From NCBI GenBank assembly GCA_963576475.1, contig OY754987.1, forward strand, positions 8,004,036 to 8,068,035: a stretch of 64,000 bases of DNA, given 5' to 3'. The DNA comes from Molanna angustata. Taxonomy: Eukaryota; Arthropoda; Insecta; Trichoptera; Molannidae. Within the stretch, counting starts at the first letter, position 1. Every line of letters begins with the position of its first letter. The notes under the pieces were generated by a model. That model had not been told where the DNA came from, made no database searches, and saw only the letters and a program-made list of their open reading frames with translations. Of the stretch, positions 31,030-41,900 are shown piece by piece. Position numbers and translations under genes: made by a program.

Positions 31030-32295
31030 GTGGGGTATCTGCTCCGGACCCCCCCAGATTTAAGGGGCAAGCACGCTAGTCGACCTCACAAAATGACCGA
31101 GGAGGTCCGACAAAAAATTATTCAACATATTCGAAAATTTCCGGTAGACGAATCCCACTACTCAAGAAATAAAAATACACATAAAAAATACCTTTCCCCA
31201 ACTTTAAACCAAACAAAAATGTATGGGGCTATTATGGAAGAATGTGTAAAAGAAGGATTAGATGCACGATTCAAAGTGAAAATGTGTTCATACTCTAATG
31301 TGTTTGCCACGCATTTCAACTATTCTTTTGGATATCCAAAAAGTGACACCTGCAGCGTTTGTGATGCAGACAAAAGTTATGTCGTACACACTGAAAACGT
31401 GTCTGCGGCTATAGATGCTATGAAAAACGATAAAGAAAAAGCGAAATCCAATGATTCAACGATGTTTATAACGATGGATTTGCAGCAGACCATGCCTCTC
31501 CCTAAGATATCAACATCGAAGGCATTTTATCTGCGCCAATTGTGGTTTTATAATTTTGGTATCCACGTGGTTTCAAAGAATAGAGAATGCGCAGTATTCT
31601 GTAATTGGACAGAAGATGTTGCGAATAGAGGGAGCTCAGAAATCGCTAGTTGCTTATTAAGATTCATTGAAACGTCCAACTTTAAATATGATCATTTAAT
31701 TATTTGGTCAGACTCTTGCGCTGGCCAAAATAAAAACTTCAATCTGATAACATTGTATCAGTTTTTAATTTTGAATGGGTACTTTAAAAAAATTGATCAT
31801 AAATTTCCAGAAGTCGGTCACACATACCTAGATTCAGATCGAGATTTCGGAAGAATAGAAAAGAAATTACGGAAATGGGACACAATATTCGTACCAGAGC
31901 AGTACCGAGACATAATAAGGAGTGCTAGTAAATATAATACAATAATAGACATGACACAGCATTTCAGAAAAATAGATGATTTAGCTGGAAAATTAAATAT
32001 ATTCAATAAAAAAAAAGATGAATTTAACCAACCCGTTAAATTCAGAGACGGCATTAAATGGATAAGAGTTGAAGAGTTTGGATCGTATCTCTATAAGGAG
32101 AGTTACGATGAATTTACTCCTTTTAAAAGAGTAAATTTAATAAAAAATCTAAGAGGGGATGTACCAACAGTTCCCAACGTAGAGAGATATGTTGAGAAAT
32201 ATGGTAAAGTATCTAAAGAAAAAATAAATGATTTGTCCCGTTTAATGGAGTTTGTAAAACCTGAATATAGGTATTTTTACGAAGCAATATTTTAG
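31030..32295 (+). CDS. DUF7869/RNase H-like transposase candidate, N-terminus frameshifted
   Basis: 421 codons are open. In order: HKMTEEVRQKIIQHIRKFPV with HYSRNKNTHKKYLS, FGYPKSDTCSVCDADKS (a C-x2-C pair), FITMDLQQTMPLPKIS, FYLRQLWFYNFGIHVV, LIIWSDSCAGQNKNFNLI and VGHTYLDSDRDFGRIEKKLR. The three acidic positions (D in MDLQ, D in WSDSC, D/E in SDRDFGRIE) suggest an RNase H-fold active site. Upstream another frame reads EKRICKKALCSIYQVG to DSGVSAPD (30944-31054), so the true start lies before 30940. A run of seven C at 31055 breaks the frame. Such proteins are common and uncharacterised in arthropod genomes. The terminal repeats argue for a transposon rather than a host gene. Confidence 0.75.
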   Translation: MGYLLRTPPDLRGKHASRPHKMTEEVRQKIIQHIRKFPVDESHYSRNKNTHKKYLSPTLNQTKMYGAIMEECVKEGLDARFKVKMCSYSNVFATHFNYSFGYPKSDTCSVCDADKSYVVHTENVSAAIDAMKNDKEKAKSNDSTMFITMDLQQTMPLPKISTSKAFYLRQLWFYNFGIHVVSKNRECAVFCNWTEDVANRGSSEIASCLLRFIETSNFKYDHLIIWSDSCAGQNKNFNLITLYQFLILNGYFKKIDHKFPEVGHTYLDSDRDFGRIEKKLRKWDTIFVPEQYRDIIRSASKYNTIIDMTQHFRKIDDLAGKLNIFNKKKDEFNQPVKFRDGIKWIRVEEFGSYLYKESYDEFTPFKRVNLIKNLRGDVPTVPNVERYVEKYGKVSKEKINDLSRLMEFVKPEYRYFYEAIF

Positions 32296-32395
32296 TGCTT
32301 CGTTGAAGTTATTATCTTTTATTAATAAAATTTACCTATAAGAAAAAATTTGGTGCTTTTGTTTATTACCTATATCCTAATAAACATCATGTATT

Positions 32396-33155
32396 TGACA
32401 ATGATTAATATGAACACATATATAATTCCACAATTTATTTTATTTTTCTCCCGACGACCGTTTCGGCTTATAAGGCCATAGTCAACTGGTGATGTTTCAA
32501 TTTTAGCCGTCTAAACAGTATACACTGTTCAGAAATATACGCACTTTTCATTCTTTCGATTGTGACGGCTTCTAATTTGTAGAATTCCATTATGACAATG
32601 ATTAATATGAACACATATATAATTCCACAATTTATTTTATTTTTCTCCCGACGACCGTTTCGGCTTATAAGGCCATAATCAACTGGTCCAGTTGATTATA
32701 TCAACTGGTGATGTTTCAATTTTAGCCGTCTAAACAGTATACACTGTTCAGAAATATACGCACTTTTCATTCTTTCGATTGTGACGGCTTCTAATTTGTA
32801 GAATTCCATTATGACAATGATTAATATGAACACATATATAATTCCACAATTTATTTTATTTTTCTCCCGACGACCGTTTCGGCTTATAAGGCCATAATCA
32901 ACTGGTCCAGTTGATTATATCAACTGGTGATGTTTCAATTTTAGCCGTCTAAACAGTATACACTGTTCAGAAATATACGCACTTTTCATTCTTTCGATTG
33001 TGACGGCTTCTAATTTGTAGAATTCCATTATGACAATGATTAATATGAACACATATATAATTCCACAATTTATTTTATTTTTCTCCCGACGACCGTTTCG
33101 GCTTATAAGGCCATAATCAACTGGTCCAGTTGATTATGGCCTTATAAGCATGTAT
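32396..33155 (+). repeat. four-unit tandem repeat (197-219 bp unit)
   Basis: Units start TGACAATGATTAATATGAAC at 32396, 32593, 32812 and 33031. Each includes CTCCCGACGACCGTTTCGGC and TATACACTGTTCAG. Units two and three carry an extra TCCAGTTGATTATATCAACT palindrome that the first lacks. The array ends in a short palindrome around CTGGTCCAGTTG. Confidence 0.9.
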
Positions 33156-33239
33156 TTGCTTAAACAAAATTTGCTTAAACAAAAGAAAATTTTCATACAA
33201 TAATCATATTATGTTATCTGCATTTATCGCTAAGACGAA

Positions 33240-33590
33240 TTTGTGGTAAAACGATAGAATTAGAAATGAGGATACTAGACGAGAGTGTATGAAAGTGATA
33301 TCGTAAGTAAGATGATTATAAATACCCTAAGGTGGTTTAGTCACAGAAAGAATGAATGATGATCGACTGACAAAAAATGTATATAAGGCTGATAGAAGAG
33401 CAACGAAAGGTAGAGGTCGGCCAAGGAAAAGTTGGCACGATCACATAAATAGAATTTTGAAAGATGGAGATGTCAGAAGTAAGAATAATAGAGCTTATAT
33501 GACACGATGCATGGACGTGAATGAAGCAAGAAATGTATGTCAATATAGAGGAATCTGGCGTTCGGTCCTCTCTGCATATCTCAAATAGAG
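33240..33590 (+). pseudogene. LINE reverse transcriptase C-terminal fragment
   Basis: The reading NDDRLTKNVYKADRR, GRGRPRKSWHDHINRILKDG and NEARNVCQYRGIWRS is the same LINE family as at 13930 and 43932. A frameshift lies near 33345. It is inside the DUF7869 transposon, so it inserted there or was captured. Confidence 0.7.
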
Positions 33591-34019
33591 AAACGACGTG
33601 ATGGTATGGTATTTAAAAATACAAAAGGTAAAAATGGTAAGCATGAGTCATTTTTATACTTTAAGGAGATAAGGTTGTAACAAAAATAGTGGAATCTGGT
33701 GCATATGTATGTAAATCTTTGTATAAACCCTTTATCCACTAAGTTAACCGTTGAAAAATGTTTTGTCTAGTTAATGGATGAAGGTGTTATGTACATATTT
33801 TCTCTAAAAAAATGTATAAATCACAATTTTTGCATAAAATTAAATATCATAAACAAAATGTGAAGTATTTTATTACCATATAACTAACAAAATGTTAGCA
33901 TAGCTCTGCAATAGAAAAAGTTCCAGCCCAAAATGTGTTCAAAACTTTAAACCCAAATATCTCAGCTTCATGAATTTGTAAGTTAACACCTTCATCCACT
34001 TGTGTCTTCAATTTACTGT

Positions 34020-34650
34020 TATGGCTAATTTTTGTTTTTAGTGTATTTATATAGGTATGCTACGATATTTGAATTTTATAATATACCTATTAAGAATGAA
34101 GATTATTATAATTATTTGTTCTCTCTTGTATATATTTTAATAAAATATGTATTAAATTTGATTTTGATTTATTTTTTCATCCTTTATTACATGACTTAAT
34201 ACACCCTCAACCCTCATATTTTGAAAATGATTCATATTTTTTATAAGCTTTCAATTGGGAATAGTTCACCCATCCAGATACATAACATATCAAAGGATTA
34301 GGCTCTGAGGAGGTCGCTATACTACCTATCAACCCTAATGATTTCTGATTGACGTTTAAAAAATCTTGAACGATTCTACATGTATTCATATTAACGTTTT
34401 ATGCATTTTTATTGCTAATTTTTTCCATGAATCTAAAATTTCAAAATAACGGATAAACGATTTTTCAATAATGCCAGTGACTGTTAACGGTAATATTATT
34501 ATTTTACGAGAATGCCAGTCTTAATCTTGTTACCTAAAACGGTGTATTTACTAATTTTTTCACCAAATCAATGATTTTATGATATTATTAGAATTTGGAA
34601 TAGCCACTTATCCAATGTATGTAATTTTTTTTAAATTCTTCATGTTTTAT
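34020..34650. other. intergenic; partial duplicate at 53508-53760
   Basis: Bases 34240-34500 (AGCTTTCAATTGGGAATAGT, CAAAGGATTAGGCTCTGAGG) are present again at 53508-53760 with about 85-90% identity by eye. A non-coding repeat of unknown class; the rest shows nothing. Confidence 0.5.
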
Positions 34651-34655
34651 TATGT

Positions 34656-34802
34656 CAGCCCCCTAGACAACATGTAATTTAGTTCAAGAAAAGATAACTC
34701 AACGTATGGAAGTGACAGTTGTCTGTCACGTGACTGGCAACTGTCACTTCCATACATTGAGTTATCTTTTCTTGAGCTAAATTACACATTGTCTAGGGGG
34801 GC
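34656..34802. mobile_element. foldback MITE P1, copy 2
   Basis: A near-perfect palindrome of 147 bases centred on GTCACGTGAC near 34729. The arms carry TGGAAGTGACAG and AAGATAACTCAA. The ends read CCCCCTAGACAA and TTGTCTAGGGGG. Copy 1 is at 9119-9280. Confidence 0.85.
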
Positions 34803-35041
34803 AGGTCTGTTGTGTTGAATTGATCAGTCTGTTAATATTGTTTTATCATAGTAAATTGTAATATCATATTATTTTTATAAAAATAATATAATTTTATTTC
34901 ATTTCGAAACCAAACAAACATCTACACATAGACATAGGCCTCCCCTTGATACCTCCACAGCTCTCTATTTTGGGTAGACCTCATCTATACGCCTCCATCC
35001 ACTCATCAGATTATAACAAACATACAGTCATATAAACTAAT

Positions 35042-36048
35042 ACTAGTTGCATGTAACACATGAGATCCAACTGTCGATAGCGATAGTATGTATAGTTGAA
35101 GAATATGTACCAAACTATAAACCCATAGATACAAATTATTGAATATTTTCAGATATTTTGTTTTCTATACAACATATGTAGGTATGTATGTCAAGATAGG
35201 ATAGTATGGAGGAAGATCCTTTTTCCTACCCAGAATATGCAAATAGCATGATGGTATGTATGTATGTTTGGAGATGAAGTATCAAACTATTAAGTCTTCT
35301 TACATATTGTGTATAGGCGACTGCCATACAAAATGTATGAAGCGATGTCGTCACTAAATTCAATTTTTAAAAAAATTGTTAAAAAAAAATTGAGATCTTC
35401 TACTACAATGTTAATATTTTTTATAGAAAATTAAATTATCTAGTTGGGGTGTTTTGGCTTTTTTCGATAATTGTAAAAGTTTTGGAAATATAGGCAGTTA
35501 AACTCATAAATTTATCATAAAAAAAATATTTTTCTTAATAAAAAATGTTTGAGAAACCCTGGAATTTTTTTGAAAAAACTAATTTGAGATTTTGTATTTG
35601 TCTATGTTTGTACCAATTTTCAGCGTTCTAGCGTTTATGGTTTCTGAGATATATGGAAAAATAAAATAAAAATTCAAAAGTTGATAACCCCTGACTGAAA
35701 CAAAAATTCAAAATTCCGAGTATAAAAGTTTTGTAGGCCTGTAACTGTTTATATATTCTGAAATTTTAGGCTCTGTAAATTGAGCGGATCAAAAGTTATA
35801 AGGGGGGGACGGACACACACACAGACACACACACACACAGACACACGAAATGTTCTACTCCGAATTCTGAGTAAATCCGTGTATGGAACATATATGCTGC
35901 GAAACCTCTAAGTTGGTGTTTTTTGACTTCAAAGTTGGAAAAGCCGTGAAAAAAGTAAACCTCTCCATACAATTCTCGCGTATTCTGGCTTGATACATTG
36001 TCGATATGTTAAGAGAACAAAGTTCTCCTGAACAAATCGACAGTTGGA
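35042..36048 (+). mobile_element. 1-kb non-coding element M, copy 1
   Basis: It starts ACTAGTTGCATGTAACACAT, with TCCAACTGTCGAT at 35066, and ends with the inverted form ATCGACAGTTGGA at 36048. It contains a CA-rich array (35812-35845). No coding potential. Copies 2 and 3 are at 36839 and 53774. The short inverted ends and internal microsatellite suggest a non-autonomous Helentron-like or TIR element; the class is uncertain. Confidence 0.75.
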
Positions 36049-36582
36049 AAACATTTTTTTTAAAAACATTCAAAATCACAAAACACTTTTGTATTTGGTA
36101 CACCATACATCATAGAATAATATTTGAATCGATTAAAACTTAGGATACAGGATAAATTGTTAAGCAAAAAATACTTGGGATGAGCGGACACCATAGAATA
36201 AATAGTTCTTATATAATGTACTGTAATATAAATGAAACTCCTATACTCACTATATTAAGGCAAAGTTTTTAACGTCATCTATGAATTAAAGTTAAAAGTT
36301 TTATAAAATCATAGAGACATTATATATTCAAAAACACAAACTTCCAAGGACCTTCGGACCACGAACGAAATTGAAAATGATCGAAAATTGGAAATGTCAA
36401 ATTTATTTTATTAAATCAACTCTTTCCTTGGCCAGTGACTTTACGCGTATATAAAAACGTAATATAGGCATGTGGTTTAAAATGATAACACCATCAAAAA
36501 ATATTATGTTTTTAATATTATCAGCGAAATAAAACGCGCCACTAAAAACATAATATGATCCAACTGTCGATTAGACGCGTGC

Positions 36583-36838
36583 ATGATGGAACATTTTGTA
36601 TGGTGTAGTGAACTTTTCGCATGTTATTACATTTATAATAAAAATTGTAAAAACATAGACAAATACAAAATCTCAAATTTGATTTTTCAAAAAAGTTCCA
36701 GACATTCTCAAACATTTTTTATAAAGAAAAATATTTTTAATGATAAATTTATGTGTTTGACTGCCTATATTTCCAAAGTATTTAAAAATATCGGAAAAAC
36801 CGAAACACCCCAACTAGAAAATATAATTTTCTATAACT
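36583..36838 (-). repeat. inverted partial copy of element M
   Basis: The reverse complement matches the centre of element M (CTAGTTGGGGTGTTTCGG, ATATAGGCAGT, AAAAATGTTTGAGAA). It abuts copy 2, forming a large foldback. An ACTGTCGAT end motif at 36551-36566 belongs to it. Confidence 0.65.
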
Positions 36839-37623
36839 AGTTGCATGTAACACATGGGATCCAACTGTCGACAGCGATAGTATGTATAGTTGAAGAATAA
36901 GTACCAAACCCATAAATACAAATTATTTATTATTTTATGATATTTAGTTTTCTATACAACACATGTACCTAGGTAGTCAAGATAGGATAGTATGGAGGTC
37001 AGTCTTTTTTTCCTACCCGGAATATGAAAACAGCATGATGGTATATGTATATTGTATGTTTAGAGATGAAGTATCAAACTATTAAGTCTTCTTTGATATT
37101 GTGTATAGGTGACTACCATACAAATTGTATGAAGCGATGTCGTCACTAAATTCAATTTTTATAAAAATTGTTAAAAAAAATTTGAGATGTACTGCTACAA
37201 TGTTAATATTTTTTATATAAAATTAAATTATCTAGTTGGGATGTTTCAGCTTTTTTCGATATTTAAAAAAAAAATGGAAATATAGGCAGTTAAACTCATA
37301 AATTTATCATAAAAAAAATACTTTTCTTAATAAAAAATGTTTGAGAAACCCTGGAATTTTTTTGAAAAAACTAATTTGAGATTTTGTATTTGTCTATGTT
37401 TGTACCAATTTTCAGTGTTCTAGCGTTTATGGTTTCTGAGATATATGGAAAAATAAAATAAAAATTCAAAAGTTGATAACCCCTGACTGAAACAAAAATT
37501 CAAAATTCCGAGTATAAAAGTTTTGTAGGCCTGTAACTGTTTATATATTCTGAAATTTTAGGCTCTGTAAATTGAGCGGATCAAAAGTTATAAGGGGGGG
37601 ACGGACACACACACAGACACACA

Positions 37624-37676
<53 letters not shown>

Positions 37677-37884
37677 ACACACGAAATGTTCTACTCCGAA
37701 TTCTGAGTAAATCCGTGTATGGAACATATATGCTGCGAAGCCTCTAAGTTGGTGTTTTTTGACTTCAAAGTTGGAAAAGCCGTGAAAAAAGTAGACCTCT
37801 CCATACAATTCTCGCGTATTCTGGCTTGATACATTGTCGATATGTTAAGAGAACAAAGTTCTCCTGAACAAATCGACAGTTGGA
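36839..37884 (+). mobile_element. 1-kb non-coding element M, copy 2
   Basis: The same start and inverted ends as copy 1 (TCCAACTGTCGA at 36860, TCGACAGTTGGA ending at 37884). Its CA array (37602-37675) is about twice as long as in copy 1. The rest is roughly 95% identical by eye. Confidence 0.78.
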
Positions 37885-38354
37885 AAACAATATAAGCTAT
37901 AAATTTGTTTATTATTGTTACGAACATACACATACAATTTAAAACACTTATCTCAGAGGTGTATTTTTAAATGATATCCTCATTGAAGTAAAACATTGGC
38001 ATGGAGTCTGAGAGTGTTGATGATAATTTAAACATCATTTATATCAATACAAGTGTCACCTTCAGAAATGATGAATGTTACAATTGAGTATAATTAAATT
38101 TTGATGCGGTTCGTTGACTGCATTAACTTGGCTTGGAGAACAATTATATTTATTTAGGTCTATGAGTTGTGTAGTTAATATACATACATAGGACTCGACA
38201 AACAGGAGATTGCGGGTGACAGTTGTATTTCGCTGCACAACGTCGAAAACCAACTAATTTTATTGTTTAATACAAATTAGTATAATTTTTCTGCATAAAA
38301 TTGGTTTATGTACAGGTTATGTTAGCCGCAATCTTTCGCTGGATTTTGAATACA
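37885..38354. other. intergenic, nothing recognised
   Basis: AT-rich with scattered stops in all frames. It ends in ATACA (38350-38354), the left target duplication of the Gypsy element. Confidence 0.5.
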
Positions 38355-38805
38355 TGAAATATTCTCTACTTTACTATTTCGAGAATATTTGAATTGGAGA
38401 AGAATAGTATTTTTTAACTCAAATAAAACTCTTATAGTTTTAATACATGTATTTTACATACTCAATCACTAATATTAAACAGAATATTTTATATCAATTG
38501 TTTACAGTAAGGCAGTCTAAACCAGAATAATCTTTATACAATTTTCAATTCTTCACAACAATTCTTTATTGTTGTGACTGATTCATATTATTGTTTTTTA
38601 TTTGCCAATAAATAAACTTTCTAGAATATTCCAATTATAATTTCTAAATATTAAATAAATTACAAATACATGAGAGACATCTATGTATCAAAATGGTAAG
38701 TTATTTTTCATAAAATAATATAACACAAACCATAGTAAATACTTATACAAATCTCCCATAGATGTCACTCAACTCAAAATATTGTAATTATTACAATATT
38801 TTACA
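38355..38805 (-). repeat. 3' LTR of the Gypsy element
   Basis: 451 bp, TG...CA ends. It reads base-for-base the same as the other LTR at 43471-43921 as far as I can check by eye. Confidence 0.92.
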
Positions 38806-38928
38806 CTCCCCAACTTAAATTATAAATTACACCCTTGAGGAGAACTAAACAAAAAGAAATTATATATTTGTTGCCTTGCAACACAATAAACAATAATAAA
38901 ATTAACCAATTATACAAACTTAAATGAC

Positions 38929-41900
38929 TTATACTTTATAATTAATCATTCGGTTCCTGGGTCTTAGACGATTGCTCCAGTCTGGAACTGTCTCACTCTG
39001 AAACAAAGAAACGGCTTCATCAGGAAAATATTTTAAATTTTCCAATGAAACCTCATCTGAAAGATTTTCCAATCTTTCATCAGAGTTTCCATCGGTTCTT
39101 GAGTCACCATTCTCTAAACCTTGACACAAAGAACGTAACTGATTAAAATGTCTTTTCCAAATTAACTGATTAACCTTAACCAAATAAACATTTTTAGAAA
39201 CAACCTTAAAAATTATCCCTTCTACCCATTTTCTACCATTTATAGGTCGATAATCTTTTACGAGAACTTTTTCATCAATATTAAATTTATTTTTCTTGTA
39301 CTTTCTACCACCATAATAACATTTCTGTTTATTTTGACTTTTCTTAATATTAGATTTAATCTTATCTGGTATGTCATACAAATGATCAAAATGATCCCCT
39401 GGTAAAGATAATTGAAATCTATTTCTAATCTTTCTACCAAACATTAAAACTGCTGGTTCACATCCAGTTGACGAATGAGGTGTGTTTCGATAATCCATTA
39501 AAAATTTATTAATATCACTTTGAATATTAATAAGCAATTTTCCCCTAATAACTATTTTTCTTAAATAATTTTTAAGCGTTCTAACAGAATTTTCCGCTAA
39601 ACCATTGGATTGTTGATATTGAACAGGAGACGTCAAATGAACGATACCCCATTTATCATAAAATTGCTTACATTCTTGAGAATTTAAGTTCTGAGCATTA
39701 TCACTCACAATTGTTTCTGGAAAACCAAAATTAACAAATAATCTCTCCAATTCATATAACATACATTTAGATGAAGTATTCTTCATTACAATACATTCTA
39801 ACCATTTTGAAGTAGCATCTATAATTACAAAACAATCAATACCATCATATTGCAAAAAATCTATATGTAAACGACTCCAAACCTTCTCAGGATTTTCCCA
39901 AGGAGATAAAACTGATTTATGAGGATTTTCTTGACAACTTCTACATATACTACAACTATCTATCATAACAGAAATATCTTTATTTATGCCTGGCCAATAA
40001 AAATAATTTCTCGCTAGATTTTTAGTTTTAACAATACCTTGATGTGAATCATGTAACAAATTTAAAATTCTCTTCCTTAATGAACTCGGGACAACTACCT
40101 TGTGTTGCCACATAATACAATCTTTATAAATGCTTAGTTCATCTTTTATTTTATAAAAAGGCCATACATCTGATTGTTTATTTATTTGTGAAGGCCACCC
40201 TTTTTGTAAATAATCTATAATTTGATTACACAAAATATCCTTTTTAGTTTCCTCTAAAATTTCATCAAACTTGATACTGAAATTTTCTTCTGCATCTAGA
40301 AGAAAAACAAAATCACAATTAATATCAATACAATTTAAACTTTTAAAATTTTCTAAATCTGAAACATCTAATGTTTCATCCTTTTCTATAGGACACCTCG
40401 ATAAAAAATCTGAACAGTTATTTTCTGATTTCACAAATTGTACTTCATAATCAAATGCTGACAAAATAACCCCGTAGCGTTGTAACCGATTTGCTGCTAA
40501 TTGAGGAATATCTTTATCCTGCTTTAAAATATGGCATAAAGCCCTATTATCAATTTCTAAAATAAAATGTCTTCCATATAAATAATGAAACCATTTTTGT
40601 AAAGCAAAAATAATCGCTAATGCTTCAATATCTAATATTGAATATTTCTTTTCCGCTTCTGTTAATTTCCTTGAAATAAAAGCTATAGGTCTCGCTGACC
40701 CGTTTTCAAAAATGTGTAATAAAGTAGCAGCAATACCATTAGATGAACCATCTGTCACAACCTTTAACGGTAACTTTTTATTATAATGAATTAAAACTAA
40801 ATCCGAAGATAAAATATTTTTAATCTCTAGTACCGAATTTGAGCACTCTTGTGACCAAACCCATTTAACATCTTTCTTCAACAAATTATATAAAGGAGAC
40901 AGAATTTTAGCAATATTCGGCATAAAATTACGATAGTAATTTACCATACCTAATAAACCCCTCACTTGCGTAGTATTTTCAGGAATTGGAGCCAATCTAA
41001 TCGCCTCCACTTTATCAACTAACGGTTTAATTCCTTCCTCAGATATATTGTAACCTAAATAATCTACTGATTTTGTAAAGAATTGACACTTTGATTCATT
41101 AATTGACAAACCACATTCATTTAAACGAATAAATAACGATAATAAATTATTAAATAAATCTTCATCGTCTTTTCCTGATATTAGAATGTCATCTATATAT
41201 ACTGACGTACCTCGTAAATCTTGCGTGACAGAATCTATTACTTGCATAAACAAAGCTGGTGAAACCTTTAATCCAAATATTAATGTTTTGTAGCGAAATA
41301 AACCCATATGGGTTGCTATCGTAGTATACTCTCTACACTCTTTTTTTAAACCAATTTGGCAATATGCAGACTTCAAATCAATTTTCGCGAAAACCTTACC
41401 TCCACTAATTTTTTCTAATAAATAATTAATTCCCGGTAAAGGATATTTAATATCCATAACATAAGGATTTATCGTTCTCTTATAATCTGCACATAATCTA
41501 AGAGTACCATTACTTTTCGGAATAATAACTAAAGGACTTGCATATTCTGAAAATTTTACTCTTTCAATAATGTTTTGCTCTAACATTAAATTTAATTCCG
41601 ATTCAACTTTTTCTTTTAAAGCCAATGGAACTGGTCGTGCTTTACAAAATTTAACTGGATGATCCTTAACCATCTTAAAACCTACTTCATATTTTGTAAA
41701 CTTACCTATATTATTCGAAAATACATTTGGAAATTTTTTTTTTAAAATTGACACACCATTTTCCTTAAAATTATTGTTAACCATTTCCGAAAAATAAATA
41801 CCGGAAAACCCAATCTCGAATTCTTTGAAAAAATTTCGACCTAACAAAATTTCACTTCCATTTTTAATAATTATAAAATCTAAAAACCTTGTTTTTCCAT

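Larger units (their letters stand above)
30526..34009 (+). mobile_element. DNA transposon encoding a DUF7869-type protein
   Basis: The ends are inverted over about 27 bp (GAAGACACAAGTGGATGAAG, then GTGTTAA). AATT flanks both sides (30522-30525 and 34010-34013), consistent with a 4-bp target duplication. A GATGAAGGTGTTA-like motif recurs inside both ends (near 30539, 30589, 30668, 30721, 30854, 33777) and inverted near 30738, 30806 and 33985. The centre encodes a transposase-like protein. A 219-bp tandem repeat and a LINE fragment sit between gene and right end. The 4-bp duplication and RNase H-like protein resemble the Sola superfamily, but I cannot confirm the class. Confidence 0.75.

Noticed and set aside
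31030..32295. A host gene of unknown function
   Set aside because: Inverted ends with AATT flanks, subterminal repeats and an N-terminal frameshift point to a transposon copy rather than a host gene.
37581..37808. Frames with long CVCVC stretches (also 45131, 54529)
   Set aside because: They come from CA/TG microsatellites within element M or alone.
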